Positions 15,588 through 23,416 of a DNA stretch of 64,000 bases are shown here, piece by piece. The number at the start of each line of letters is the position of its first letter. The stretch's first letter is position 1. This DNA comes from Candidatus Pelagibacter sp. IMCC9063 (GTDB lineage: Bacteria; Pseudomonadota; Alphaproteobacteria; Pelagibacterales; Pelagibacteraceae). The notes beneath the pieces are model-generated. The model saw only the letters and a list, made by a program, of their open reading frames with translations. It ran no database searches and was not told where the DNA came from. The stretch spans positions 234,001 to 298,000 of the forward strand of contig NC_015380.1 in the NCBI RefSeq assembly GCF_000195085.1. The letters run 5' to 3'. The translations under genes and the position numbers were made by a program.

Positions 15588-16716
15588 AATAGTACCAAAC
15601 ATAAGCAACTATCACTGCTGGAATTGCACTGTATAGGGTTGCAAGAATTGCTGCTTTAGGTGCAATTGCTAATGCCGGAAATAAGGCGTCACCATCATTA
15701 GAGATTGAGTTTCCAATTTGTGCAGCTATTGGTATGTGACCACCCAAATACATTGTAGTAATCATAATTTGAGGTCCACATCCTGGTATAAAACCAATTA
15801 GTATTGCAATCAAAGGAACGAAGGGGCCCAAAATTTCTAGCTTTTCAAAAATTTTTCCCCCAGTAAATCCATTAATTATTTCAAAAGAAATAAAAGCAAC
15901 TATAACCCAGACGGTTATAAAACATGTCATATCTACAACTTTTTTTGAACTTTTTTCTTTGTGAGAAGTAACTGCCATCTGTATGTCCGAAAGCGGGTTG
16001 CATAGCCACATTAAAAAGCAAAATAAAGCACCACAACAACTGAAAACTAAAACCAAATCAATGTTAAAGAGAATTAAGCTTGTAGATTTTCCAAAAGCAT
16101 TGACTAGCCCTAAAATTACAGCAGGAGGAATTAACCATAACCAAGATTTATAAAAAAAAATTGGAATTTTATTTTCTGGAAATTCTCCAAATTCAATATC
16201 TTTATGAGATGAGCTTAAATTTGGGGAGATCTTATCTTCAAATAATAAAGCTGTGTATCCTGATAATATTCCTGTAACAAAAGTAACAGGAAGAATAATC
16301 AAGGCTGCTTTTGGATTCGAGGCTATTAATAAAAATGCAGCATCACCCATCGTACTGACTAGTGTTGCAATTACAGAACTAAATGAAACAACTCCTCTGA
16401 CATAAAGTGTCATTACCATTATAGCGCCACCACAACCAGGTATTACACCCAAAAATGAAGCAATTAATATTTCGAATTTTTTGTTTTTAGTTATGAAAGA
16501 TTGTAAATTGTATTTCTTAACCTCAAAATAATAGAAAACATAAATAGTTGCTGCAACAAAAGAAGTGACGGCTATAAAAGCATCGCTAGATGATTCTATA
16601 ACCCAATCTCGAGTATTTGGATTTAAGGCCAAAAACATTAGTACTAAGAATAAAGCCAGTTTAGCTAATCTAAAATTTGGTAGATACCTTACTACTTTTA
16701 GAGCCAATTCAACCAT
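15580..16716 (-). CDS. Putative 10TM heavy-metal (manganese) exporter
   Basis: A 378-residue polytopic membrane protein with about ten hydrophobic segments in two homologous halves. Each half carries an IPGCG motif: VIPGCGGAIMVMTLYVRG near residue 95 and FIPGCGPQIMITTMYLGG near residue 310. Each is followed by a short polar GDA motif (STMGDAAFLL and SISNDGDALFPA). The repeated pattern matches the family annotated as putative 10TM heavy-metal exporter (ArsP-2 type), often called putative manganese transporter. The divergent MntR-type regulator supports manganese as cargo, by inference. The Cys/Asp motifs are likely metal ligands. Confidence 0.78.
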   Translation of the reverse strand: MVELALKVVRYLPNFRLAKLALFLVLMFLALNPNTRDWVIESSSDAFIAVTSFVAATIYVFYYFEVKKYNLQSFITKNKKFEILIASFLGVIPGCGGAIMVMTLYVRGVVSFSSVIATLVSTMGDAAFLLIASNPKAALIILPVTFVTGILSGYTALLFEDKISPNLSSSHKDIEFGEFPENKIPIFFYKSWLWLIPPAVILGLVNAFGKSTSLILFNIDLVLVFSCCGALFCFLMWLCNPLSDIQMAVTSHKEKSSKKVVDMTCFITVWVIVAFISFEIINGFTGGKIFEKLEILGPFVPLIAILIGFIPGCGPQIMITTMYLGGHIPIAAQIGNSISNDGDALFPALAIAPKAAILATLYSAIPAVIVAYVWYYFI

Positions 16717-16741
16717 TTAGTATTTATTTAAAAAGTTAGAC

Positions 16742-16761
16742 ATGGCTAAAATGTATAGCAT
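16742..16761. promoter_or_regulatory. Candidate MntR operator between exporter and regulator
   Basis: In the shared intergenic region an imperfect dyad ATGGCTA (16742-16748), seven-base spacer, TAGCAT (16756-16761) is visible. Its half-sites (TAGC/GCTA with flanking AT) recall the GCTAT/ATAGC halves of proteobacterial MntR sites. The position, just upstream of both genes, fits a shared operator. The match is modest in AT-rich DNA and is inference only. Confidence 0.35.
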
Positions 16762-16816
16762 AATCTAAATTAGTCAATACTAGCTTATATTTGTATTGTG
16801 TAATATATTGTTACCA

Positions 16817-17266
16817 ATGGTTAAAAAATCTACTAGATATAGTGCTACCAACTATTTCCAAGAAAGCAGAAGGCAGAATAGTACAGAGATGCTGGAAGAT
16901 TATGTGGAAGCAATACTTGAAATAACAACGAAAAATGGGGAAACAAGAAATTCTGACCTATCAAAATATTTTGGTGTTTCTCAAGCGACGGTAACCAAAA
17001 ACTTAAAAAGATTAAATTCAAATAATTTAGTTAAAAGCCAGCCTTATAGATCCATTTTCTTAACAAACTCTGGCTTAAACTTAGCGAAGGTAAGCAAAAA
17101 AAGACATGAGATTGTTTATAATTTTTTAATAAAAATAGGTGTTTCAAAAAAAATTGCAGAACAAGATTCTGAAGGTATGGAACATCATGTAAGTCATGAA
17201 ACACTTGTGTTAATGAAAAAAATTATAGAAAAAAAAATAAGATTTAATCAAATGGTTGCTATTTAA
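16817..17266 (+). CDS. mntR: MntR-like manganese-responsive transcriptional regulator
   Basis: A 149-residue DtxR/MntR-family protein. An N-terminal winged helix (EMLEDYVEAILEI, SDLSKYFGVSQATVTKNLKRLNSNNLV) precedes the metal-binding/dimer domain. Candidate ligand residues lie in KKRHEIVYNFLIKIGV and DSEGMEHHVSHETL, matching MntR of proteobacteria. The start chosen is ATG 16817; a TTG at 16796 adds seven hydrophobic residues with no family counterpart. Divergent from the 10TM exporter, suggesting a manganese homeostasis unit. Confusion with other DtxR-type regulators is possible. Confidence 0.85.
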   Translation: MVKKSTRYSATNYFQESRRQNSTEMLEDYVEAILEITTKNGETRNSDLSKYFGVSQATVTKNLKRLNSNNLVKSQPYRSIFLTNSGLNLAKVSKKRHEIVYNFLIKIGVSKKIAEQDSEGMEHHVSHETLVLMKKIIEKKIRFNQMVAI

Positions 17267-17292
17267 AAAAAACAATATAATTTTTAAAAAAT

Positions 17293-18069
17293 ATGTCCTT
17301 AGAATCAACCAGATACGCTAAAAAAATTGCCAGTGCTTTCAACAATGGCACCTTGATTGCTCCGCTTCCTGTTAAATTTACAAAAAAATCCAGTGAAGCA
17401 AATAAATTTAGGACAGAGTGTGAAAAATTAATTACATCTCCAATTATAGGTTTTAAAGCTGGTGGTACCGGAAAGCCTATGCTTAAAAAACTTGGAGAGA
17501 AAGAGCCCTTCTACGCAGCAATTTATAAAAAAAATTTATTAAAAAGCAATGGATCTGTAAAAATTAACAAATACACTTTGGGTATTGAACTAGAAGTTTT
17601 TTACCAAGTGAAGAAAAGTTTTTTTTCAAACTCAAAAAAAATTACTGAAAAAAATGTATCTTCTGTTGTAAGTCATATGGGTCCTTGTATTGAGGTGGTA
17701 GGCTATAGACAAAAAAAGAAAGGATTAACTTATTTGGGAGATTTAATTAGTGACTTTGGTGCAAATGTTAAATTTATCATAGGTAGAAAACAAAAATTTA
17801 AAAAACTAAAATTTAATAACTTAGCTACTAGTCTTTATAATAAAAAAAGTGGCCAGGTAGCAAATGGAAATACGAAGGCTGTTTACGATAGCCCATTAAA
17901 ATCATTAATTTGGCTTTTAAACAAAATTAAAAAAAATAAAATCGATTTAAAGAAAGATTTTTTAGTTTTTACCGGGTCCACAGTGGGGGTTGTTCCCATT
18001 CAAAAAACAGGATTGTTTAAGGGAGAGATTAAATCTCTAGGTTCGGTGAAAACTAAAATTAAAAATTAA
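17293..18069 (+). CDS. MhpD-like hydratase/decarboxylase (fumarylacetoacetase fold)
   Basis: A 258-residue protein resembling 2-keto-4-pentenoate hydratase/4-oxalocrotonate decarboxylase. Visible similarities are GFKAGGTGKPM and EPFYAAIYKK near the start, GIELEVFYQV, IEVVGYR with the metal-ligand Glu, and the C-terminal SPLKSLIWLLNKIK with VFTGSTVGVVP. Family members act on 2-hydroxy-dienoate intermediates of meta-cleavage pathways, but no such pathway genes are nearby. The metal ligands of the E-x-E type are partly visible. Its stop codon overlaps that of the convergent lysine-rich gene. Confidence 0.7.
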   Translation: MSLESTRYAKKIASAFNNGTLIAPLPVKFTKKSSEANKFRTECEKLITSPIIGFKAGGTGKPMLKKLGEKEPFYAAIYKKNLLKSNGSVKINKYTLGIELEVFYQVKKSFFSNSKKITEKNVSSVVSHMGPCIEVVGYRQKKKGLTYLGDLISDFGANVKFIIGRKQKFKKLKFNNLATSLYNKKSGQVANGNTKAVYDSPLKSLIWLLNKIKKNKIDLKKDFLVFTGSTVGVVPIQKTGLFKGEIKSLGSVKTKIKN

Positions 18070-19619
18070 CTAGCTTTTTTTAACTGGCGTTCTTTTTCAA
18101 ACATTCTAGCCAATCTATCAATCATATAATCTGATGCTTCAAAAACATTTTTGGGCTTAAATAACTTAGTTTCAGCAAGATCTGTCTTATCTTCTAAGGT
18201 AATTTTTTTTCTTAATCTTTCTTTGGCATTTTCTCCTTCAATAAATAGTAAAATTAAATATTCATCTTCATTCACAGCATCTTCATTTTTTATAAAACAT
18301 TCTCCATTTTCAGCGATATGATCTACAAATCGCAAAGGGGTTCTTCTTAAAGTCAAATATCTTTTGTTAATTTGAAAAACAATTGACTTCATATTTCTTG
18401 AATAACGCTCTAATTTGCTAACAACTTTTTGTTTTAATAGTTCCTCTGCTTTTTGAGCTTCGAGTATTTTTCTTGCCTCTTCTCTAGCCTCTTTTCTAAC
18501 TTCAGCTTCTTTAAGTTTTTCTTCTCTCTTCCTTGCCTTAATTACCTGAAATTGCTCTCTAATCTTAGCCAACCTAGGATCTAAAGCTTTTAAGGAATCT
18601 CTTAAAACTTGAATTTTGTTTTTTTCTTCTCTTTTAATTTCTTTTAACTCTTCTTTGAGAAGGCGTTCTTTTAATTTTTCTTCTTTAATCCTATCTCTAA
18701 TAGCAATCTTTTCTTCTAATATTTTTTGTTTTTCTTTGTCACGAAGCTCCTTGAGCTTTAATTTTTGAGCGGCTAGCTTAATTTTTTCTTTTTCTTTTCT
18801 ATCTTTAGTTCGTAAAATTTCTTTTTCTCTTTTTTCTCTAGCTTTTATTTTTTGTAATTCTTTTTTTTCTTTAATTTTCCTCTTTTTTTCTAAAAAAATA
18901 TTTCTTATTTTTATTTTTTTCTCTAAGATCTTTTGTTTCTCTTGTTCTTTTCTTTCTTTGATTTTGGCAATTCCTCGTTCTTTTTTTTTCTTAGCTTTTC
19001 TTTTTTCCAAATAATCTTCGATCTCATTAACTTTTTTGGCAACAAAATCTTTCAAGCCAAAAAGGCCAAAAATCGATAACTTAATTTTTTCTACAATAGG
19101 AAGGAGTTTTTTTTGTAATTTACTTGTAGATGATAGTTTATTCTTTTTAGGAAGAGTTTTCTTCTTTGTTTTAGTTTTTACTGATTTAGTATTCTTTTTA
19201 GAACGAATTGGTTTTGTTTTTTTAAGTTTAGAAACTTTAATCTTCTTCTTTTTAGGAAGAGTTTTCTTCTTTGTTTTAGTTTTTACTGATTTAGTATTCT
19301 TTTTAGAACGAATTGGTTTTGTTTTTTTTAGTTTAGAAACTTTAATCTTCTTCTTTTTAGGAAGAGTTTTCTTCTTTGTTTTAGTTTTTACTGATTTAGT
19401 ATTCTTTTTAGAACGAATTGGTTTTGTTTTTTTTAGTTTAGAAACTTTAATCTTCTTCTTTTTAGGAAGAGTTTTCTTCTTTGTTTTAGTTTTTACTGAT
19501 TTAGTATTCTTTTTAGAACGAATTGGTTTTGTTTTTTTAAGTTTAGAAACTTTAATCTTCTTCTTTTTAGGAAGAGTTTTCTTCTTTGTTTTAGTTTTGG
19601 ATTTTAGTTTTGTTTTCAC
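18066..19619 (-). CDS. Lysine-rich protein with N-terminal tandem repeats and long coiled coil
   Basis: A 517-residue, extremely basic protein of unknown function. Residues about 10-160 are identical 35-residue repeats (KTKTKKKTLPKKKK, IKVSKLKKTKPI, RSKKNTKSV). About residues 205-410 form a continuous charged coiled coil rich in KEREK-type heptads. The last 110 residues form a distinct non-repetitive domain (KRYLTLRRTPLRFVDHIAENGE; EYLILLFIEGENAKERL; ASDYMIDRLARMFEKERQL). Repeats of the PKKKK/TKK type recall histone H1-like or AlgP-like tails that bind nucleic acid, by analogy only. It starts with GTG, overlapping the upstream TGA (GTGA), so it is coupled to the DsbA-like gene. Confidence 0.75.
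   Translation of the reverse strand: MKTKLKSKTKTKKKTLPKKKKIKVSKLKKTKPIRSKKNTKSVKTKTKKKTLPKKKKIKVSKLKKTKPIRSKKNTKSVKTKTKKKTLPKKKKIKVSKLKKTKPIRSKKNTKSVKTKTKKKTLPKKKKIKVSKLKKTKPIRSKKNTKSVKTKTKKKTLPKKNKLSSTSKLQKKLLPIVEKIKLSIFGLFGLKDFVAKKVNEIEDYLEKRKAKKKKERGIAKIKERKEQEKQKILEKKIKIRNIFLEKKRKIKEKKELQKIKAREKREKEILRTKDRKEKEKIKLAAQKLKLKELRDKEKQKILEEKIAIRDRIKEEKLKERLLKEELKEIKREEKNKIQVLRDSLKALDPRLAKIREQFQVIKARKREEKLKEAEVRKEAREEARKILEAQKAEELLKQKVVSKLERYSRNMKSIVFQINKRYLTLRRTPLRFVDHIAENGECFIKNEDAVNEDEYLILLFIEGENAKERLRKKITLEDKTDLAETKLFKPKNVFEASDYMIDRLARMFEKERQLKKAS
19141..19597. repeat. 105-bp in-frame tandem repeat, about 4.3 copies
   Basis: The motif GGAAGAGTTTTCTTCTTTG recurs at 19150, 19255, 19360, 19465 and 19570, exactly 105 bases apart, so each unit encodes 35 residues. 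The copies are almost identical. The clearest difference is a synonymous Leu codon (CTT in the outer two linkers, CTA in the inner two). Such near-identity indicates recent duplication or ongoing homogenisation, and copy number is likely variable or assembly-sensitive. Confidence 0.95.
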
Positions 19620-20233
19620 TGGGCCTCTTCAATTGCTTTTAGTATTGCTTCTGGTCGCTGAGCTCCTGATAGAAGAATTTTTTCGTTAAATATATAAAAT
19701 GGCACCCCGGTAATCCCCATTTTTCTTCCAATTCCATCCATCTTGCTTACTTTGTTTATGTTCTCTGAAGATCGTAACTCTTTTTTTAAGATGTCTTCAT
19801 CAATACCATGTTTTACTCCAACTTTTACCAAATTGTTCTCGTCGCCAATATCAATTCCTTTTTCAAAATAATCTGAAAAAATACTATAAACAACTTCTTT
19901 TTGAACTTTTTCTTTTCTAGCAAGGTCAATCAATATGTGGGAAGCTACTGTATTGGGAGTCTTTGTAATGCGGCTTAGCTTGAACTGTAGATTTTCTTTT
20001 TGGGCTTCTAGGACCATATTATCGTACATAGGCTTTGCATCTTCTAAACTTCCAAACTTTTTTTGCACATATTCTATCCTATTCATTCCCTGCTTGGGCA
20101 TATCTGGATTCAATTGAAAAGGAACATAGATAATCTCAAAATCTTTATTTAGTTCTTGAATGGATGAAATTAACCTTTGGCTGCCAATAAAACACCAACC
20201 ACATACCGTATCTATAAAAATTTGAATTTTCAT
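19616..20233 (-). CDS. DsbA-family (FrnE-like) thioredoxin-fold protein
   Basis: A 205-residue cytoplasmic thioredoxin-fold protein of the DsbA/2-hydroxychromene-2-carboxylate isomerase group. The N-terminal active site DTVCGWCFIG (CGWC, residues 11-14) follows the first strand. The FrnE-type helical insertion is present, and the cis-proline loop is GITGVPFYIFNEK near residue 175. Family members act as disulfide oxidoreductases in redox or polyketide contexts. No signal peptide, so it is cytoplasmic. It lies eight bases after the aldolase and overlaps the start of the lysine-rich gene. Confidence 0.85.
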   Translation of the reverse strand: MKIQIFIDTVCGWCFIGSQRLISSIQELNKDFEIIYVPFQLNPDMPKQGMNRIEYVQKKFGSLEDAKPMYDNMVLEAQKENLQFKLSRITKTPNTVASHILIDLARKEKVQKEVVYSIFSDYFEKGIDIGDENNLVKVGVKHGIDEDILKKELRSSENINKVSKMDGIGRKMGITGVPFYIFNEKILLSGAQRPEAILKAIEEAQ

Positions 20234-20241
20234 TAAAAAAT

Positions 20242-21003
20242 TTATTTAAACTCTTTTAATAAATTTTCCGCGCTTCTTGCAATTAAATTTGTATCACTAT
20301 TAATGGCCACGTATGTGAATCCATCCGACACGTACTTTTTGGCATAGTCTTTTTTGGCAGTTAAAATACCGGCTGGCTTTTTACTTTTTTTACAATGCTC
20401 CAACCCCTCCATAATGAGTGACTGGACCTCATCGTCTTCAAATTGACCTATTTTACCAATTGATGCTGAGAGATCACTTGGCCCAAGAAAGATTCCATCT
20501 ATTCCTTCAACCTCTGCAATTTTAGAAATATTCTTAATTGCCTTTTTGGTTTCACATTGAACCAAAACACAAATTTCATTGTCTGCTTTCGCATAGTAGT
20601 CAGTGACAGTTCCATATTTATTCATTCTAGCTGCTGACATCACACCTCTTATTCCTTTAGGTGGATACTTTGTAGCTTGTACGGCTGCGATGGCTTCTTT
20701 TTCATCTTCGATGTATGGAAATAAAATAGTCTGTGCTCCCATGTCTAAAACTCTTTTTACCATTACTGGTTCATTCCAAGGAACACGAACAATTGGTTCA
20801 GAAGAAAAACCTTGTATAATTTGAAGTTGGGAAAGTACTTCTTGTATATCGTTAGGAGAATGCTCCATATCTACAACTATCCAATCAAAACCTACTATCG
20901 ATAAGATTTCTGAAACTGTATTACTAGATAAACAGCTCCATATACCAATCTGTTTTTCAAATTTTAAAATTTTTTGTTTAAAAATATTTTTTCTAATTTC
21001 CAT
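20242..21003 (-). CDS. HpcH/HpaI-family aldolase
   Basis: A 253-residue (beta/alpha)8 class II aldolase related to 4-hydroxy-2-oxoheptanedioate aldolase (HpaI) and 2-dehydro-3-deoxyglucarate aldolase. Signatures include VGFDWIVVDMEHSPN, RVPWNEP, DMGAQTILFPYIE, VQCETKKAI and GIDGIFLGPSDLSASIG, with the metal-binding Glu and Asp in the last two. It cleaves 4-hydroxy-2-oxo acids to pyruvate plus an aldehyde; the exact substrate is uncertain. The start at ATG 21003 fits the family; an in-frame start 36 bases upstream would add an unlikely leader. Confidence 0.87.
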   Translation of the reverse strand: MEIRKNIFKQKILKFEKQIGIWSCLSSNTVSEILSIVGFDWIVVDMEHSPNDIQEVLSQLQIIQGFSSEPIVRVPWNEPVMVKRVLDMGAQTILFPYIEDEKEAIAAVQATKYPPKGIRGVMSAARMNKYGTVTDYYAKADNEICVLVQCETKKAIKNISKIAEVEGIDGIFLGPSDLSASIGKIGQFEDDEVQSLIMEGLEHCKKSKKPAGILTAKKDYAKKYVSDGFTYVAINSDTNLIARSAENLLKEFK

Positions 21004-21106
21004 AAAATGTAAATGTCTTGATGCTTGATTTAATAGCAAATATTTAAAATACTTTATAGAAAATAAGTAATTTATTTACCGAAGGCATGAGTTATATTAA
21101 TAAGAA

Positions 21107-22006
21107 ATGAAAACTCTAATAATTCAAACTCGTCCTGGCATAGGAGATTTGTGCGTATTTTTACCTGCAATTCATGAGATCTGTTTGCACAATGTTAATT
21201 CTAAAGTTGATTTATTAACTAAGGAAAGAACATGCGCTAAAGAAACATTAGAACATGATCCTTATATAAAAAATATTTTTTTTCTAGAAAATTTTCAAAA
21301 ATCTAACTTAAATCTTATTAAATTTATAAAAAAAAATTTATATGAAAAAGTCTATATTTTTCATTATGGTATTAGATATCCACTAATCTGTAAATTAGCA
21401 GGTGTTAAAAATGTATATTTTTATGGATGGATAAAAAAAAATGAAAATATTGTAGAAAGATCAAAAGCATCGTGTGCAAAGTGGCTAGACAATCAAAACT
21501 TAAATTTTTCTTACAAGATATATAGAAAAAATATAATGCCTAGTAACAATGATACTATTATTCTTGGAGTTGGGGGAAGTGGTCCTACAAAAAAATGGTC
21601 TACTGATTATTTTGCAAAACTAATTGAAGAAATAACTAAAATAAAAAAATACACTTTTTTAATAGCTGGTGGAATCGATGAGCAAACAGTGGCAGCTCAA
21701 TTAAAAAAAAAATTCTCAGATATTAAAATCATCTCACTTTGTGAAAAAAGCATAAAAGAATCTATTAATTTGATAGATGGGTCTAAAATTTACATAGGAA
21801 ATGACACTGGCTTTATGCATTTATGTGCAGGGCTTGGCATTTCATCCTACGGTCTCTTTGGTGATACTCCCGCAAATTATAGTGATTACTCAAACAAAAT
21901 TATTCCCATCACGCCACGAGGTATAAAGCTTGTTGGTCATGGAACAATGGGTATGAACAAAATATATCCTGAAGACGCATTAGAAAAAGTCAAAGAAATT
22001 ATTTAA
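21107..22006 (+). CDS. Glycosyltransferase family 9 (heptosyltransferase-like)
   Basis: A 299-residue GT-B-fold enzyme. The N-terminal RPGIGDLCVFLPAIHEI and the C-terminal sugar-nucleotide segment (YIGNDTGFMHLCAGLGISSYGLFGDT) match ADP-heptose:LPS heptosyltransferases, with the acidic-Thr-Gly motif after the strand. Family role: transfer of heptose or a related sugar to lipopolysaccharide core. No other LPS genes are adjacent, and SAR11-type cells have unusual surface glycans, so the donor is uncertain. It overlaps the end of the convergent AsmA-like gene by eight bases. Confidence 0.87.
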   Translation: MKTLIIQTRPGIGDLCVFLPAIHEICLHNVNSKVDLLTKERTCAKETLEHDPYIKNIFFLENFQKSNLNLIKFIKKNLYEKVYIFHYGIRYPLICKLAGVKNVYFYGWIKKNENIVERSKASCAKWLDNQNLNFSYKIYRKNIMPSNNDTIILGVGGSGPTKKWSTDYFAKLIEEITKIKKYTFLIAGGIDEQTVAAQLKKKFSDIKIISLCEKSIKESINLIDGSKIYIGNDTGFMHLCAGLGISSYGLFGDTPANYSDYSNKIIPITPRGIKLVGHGTMGMNKIYPEDALEKVKEII

Positions 22007-22808
22007 AGAATTTTTTTAAATTCTGAATTACTTTCTCTGAATCTTTGCCTAATATAGATTTTAACTTTTCACTCCCTAACAGCTTATTTATTTTTTTTTC
22101 AAACTGCTGCTTGATATTTCCTACAATTACTTCGTTATTAATCTTAACAGCGATATTGGTAGTAATCGCAGAAATCACATCCTTGAAATGATTTGAATTT
22201 TTAGTATTTCCCACATTCGTAAAAATCATTTTATCTAAAATAATATTTTTTTTAAATTTTAAATCTTTTGCTAATACAGAGATGTTTATTTTTGGTATAA
22301 TTAATCTATCAATTACAAAATCAATACTTTTTCTATTTTTGTTTAACTCATTATTACCAGATAAAATTTGCTTCGTGGGTTTTGATTTTTCAACGATAGA
22401 ATTCTTATTGGGACTCTTATTTAAAAAACCTTCCAGTAAATAAAAACTGTCCACGATTTTTCCATTTTGGACAATGACATCGTAATTTAAATTTATATTT
22501 TCAAACGATATTTTACTAAAATTTATTATGCCAGAGGTAAGCATATCTAATTTTAGTTTACCTTCTATAGATGAAATAGTTGCCAAATTTTCTCGAGAAA
22601 ATATTGGACTATTTTTTATTTGAATATTTTTTATTTGAATAGAGCCTTTCAAAAAATTAGTATTTATTTTTCCTAGAGAAACTTCTCTGCCGGTATCAAC
22701 TGATAATCTTTCTGAGATTATTGATTTTGCTATGGGATCAAAAAAAAATTTAAGAAAAATGAGTATGGCGAAAATTAATATTGATAAATATATAAGAAAT
22801 TTTTTCAT
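21999..22808 (-). CDS. AsmA-like membrane-anchored protein
   Basis: A 269-residue protein with one N-terminal transmembrane anchor (MKKFLIYLSILIFAILIFL). The periplasmic part resembles the AsmA/DUF748 N-terminal region: a start such as ERLSVDTGREVSLGKINTNFLKGSIQIKNIQIKN, then repeated beta-strand segments. AsmA-type proteins are implicated in phospholipid transport between the membranes. It is shorter than most (AsmA over 600). Its ATG overlaps the stop of the tiny membrane ORF upstream (ATGA), suggesting coupling. Function at this length is uncertain. Confidence 0.7.
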   Translation of the reverse strand: MKKFLIYLSILIFAILIFLKFFFDPIAKSIISERLSVDTGREVSLGKINTNFLKGSIQIKNIQIKNSPIFSRENLATISSIEGKLKLDMLTSGIINFSKISFENINLNYDVIVQNGKIVDSFYLLEGFLNKSPNKNSIVEKSKPTKQILSGNNELNKNRKSIDFVIDRLIIPKINISVLAKDLKFKKNIILDKMIFTNVGNTKNSNHFKDVISAITTNIAVKINNEVIVGNIKQQFEKKINKLLGSEKLKSILGKDSEKVIQNLKKFFK

Positions 22809-22918
22809 ATTAATGAGCTCAATACGTATATTAAAAAAACAGATGTTACTAAGATTATAAACCCTATAAGTTTGTTTTTGATAAAAAAATAATTAAATGT
22901 TTCTATTATAAAGCTCAT
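22805..22918 (-). CDS. Predicted 37-residue single-span membrane protein
   Basis: Between the DnaJ-like and AsmA-like genes a 38-codon frame encodes MSFIIETFNYFFIKNKLIGF, continuing to a hydrophobic C-terminal span (FIILVTSVFLIYVLSSLI). The ATG at 22918 is one base after the upstream stop codon (TAG, 22920-22922), and its TGA overlaps the next ATG. Such ATGA coupling on one side and near-abutting on the other is strong positional evidence that it is a real gene. The 'MSF-E-F-K' start faintly recalls DUF5989-type small membrane proteins, but I cannot confirm it. Confidence 0.6.
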   Translation of the reverse strand: MSFIIETFNYFFIKNKLIGFIILVTSVFLIYVLSSLI

Positions 22919-22919
22919 G

Positions 22920-23414
22920 CTAACTATATTCTTTTAATAAGATATCTCTTGCGTTGTTTATTTTACTAGCTAAATAATGATTACCACTTTTGTCTGGGTG
23001 TAAACTTTGTATCAAATCTTTATGTGCTTTAATGATATCATCCTTATTGCAACCTGGCTTGACTCCCAAAACCTGAAAGGCTTCCTCTTTACTAATGCCA
23101 GAAGAATTACTTCCTTGTGACTTTTGATAAAAAGATGGGCCTTGCTTTTTTGCAGAAGATAAAAGTTTAAATAAGTAAACAATATTAAAAACATTAAACA
23201 CTTTTTTTTTTAAAGCTCCAAGTATTAAGGCAAAAAACGGGAGTGATAGCAAATACCTTCCCACAAAAAACAAAACAATAATAGCTAAGATCGATATACC
23301 AATGGTGGAAAATCTAAAAAAAGTAGAAAATGCTTTGGACTCAACATTGGCCATCAACCATAAAAAGCCGTATACAGTTAAAAAAATAACAATACCTAAA
23401 AATAAAAAATTCAT
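22920..23414 (-). CDS. Membrane protein with C-terminal J-domain
   Basis: A 164-residue protein. Two N-terminal hydrophobic spans (about residues 3-20 and 35-65) are followed by a serine-rich linker and a C-terminal J-domain (EEAFQVLGVKPGCNKDDIIKAHKDLIQSLHPDKSGN). The HPD tripeptide needed to stimulate DnaK ATPase is intact. Such inner-membrane DjlA/DjlC-type co-chaperones tether Hsp70 to membranes. The start at ATG 23414 begins with the first span; an upstream alternative adds residues with no counterpart. Start codons of this gene and oligopeptidase B are separated by only two bases. Confidence 0.8.
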   Translation of the reverse strand: MNFLFLGIVIFLTVYGFLWLMANVESKAFSTFFRFSTIGISILAIIVLFFVGRYLLSLPFFALILGALKKKVFNVFNIVYLFKLLSSAKKQGPSFYQKSQGSNSSGISKEEAFQVLGVKPGCNKDDIIKAHKDLIQSLHPDKSGNHYLASKINNARDILLKEYS

Positions 23415-23416
23415 AA

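Noticed and set aside
19141-19597. Possible CRISPR array (regular 105-base periodicity)
   Set aside because: The whole 105-base unit repeats with no variable spacers and it is in frame in a coding region.
19036-19689. A 217-codon phenylalanine-rich frame on the plus strand
   Set aside because: It is the antisense of the lysine-rich tandem repeat (AAA/TTT-rich); its repetitive Phe/Leu composition mirrors the real minus-strand repeats and it has no independent support.
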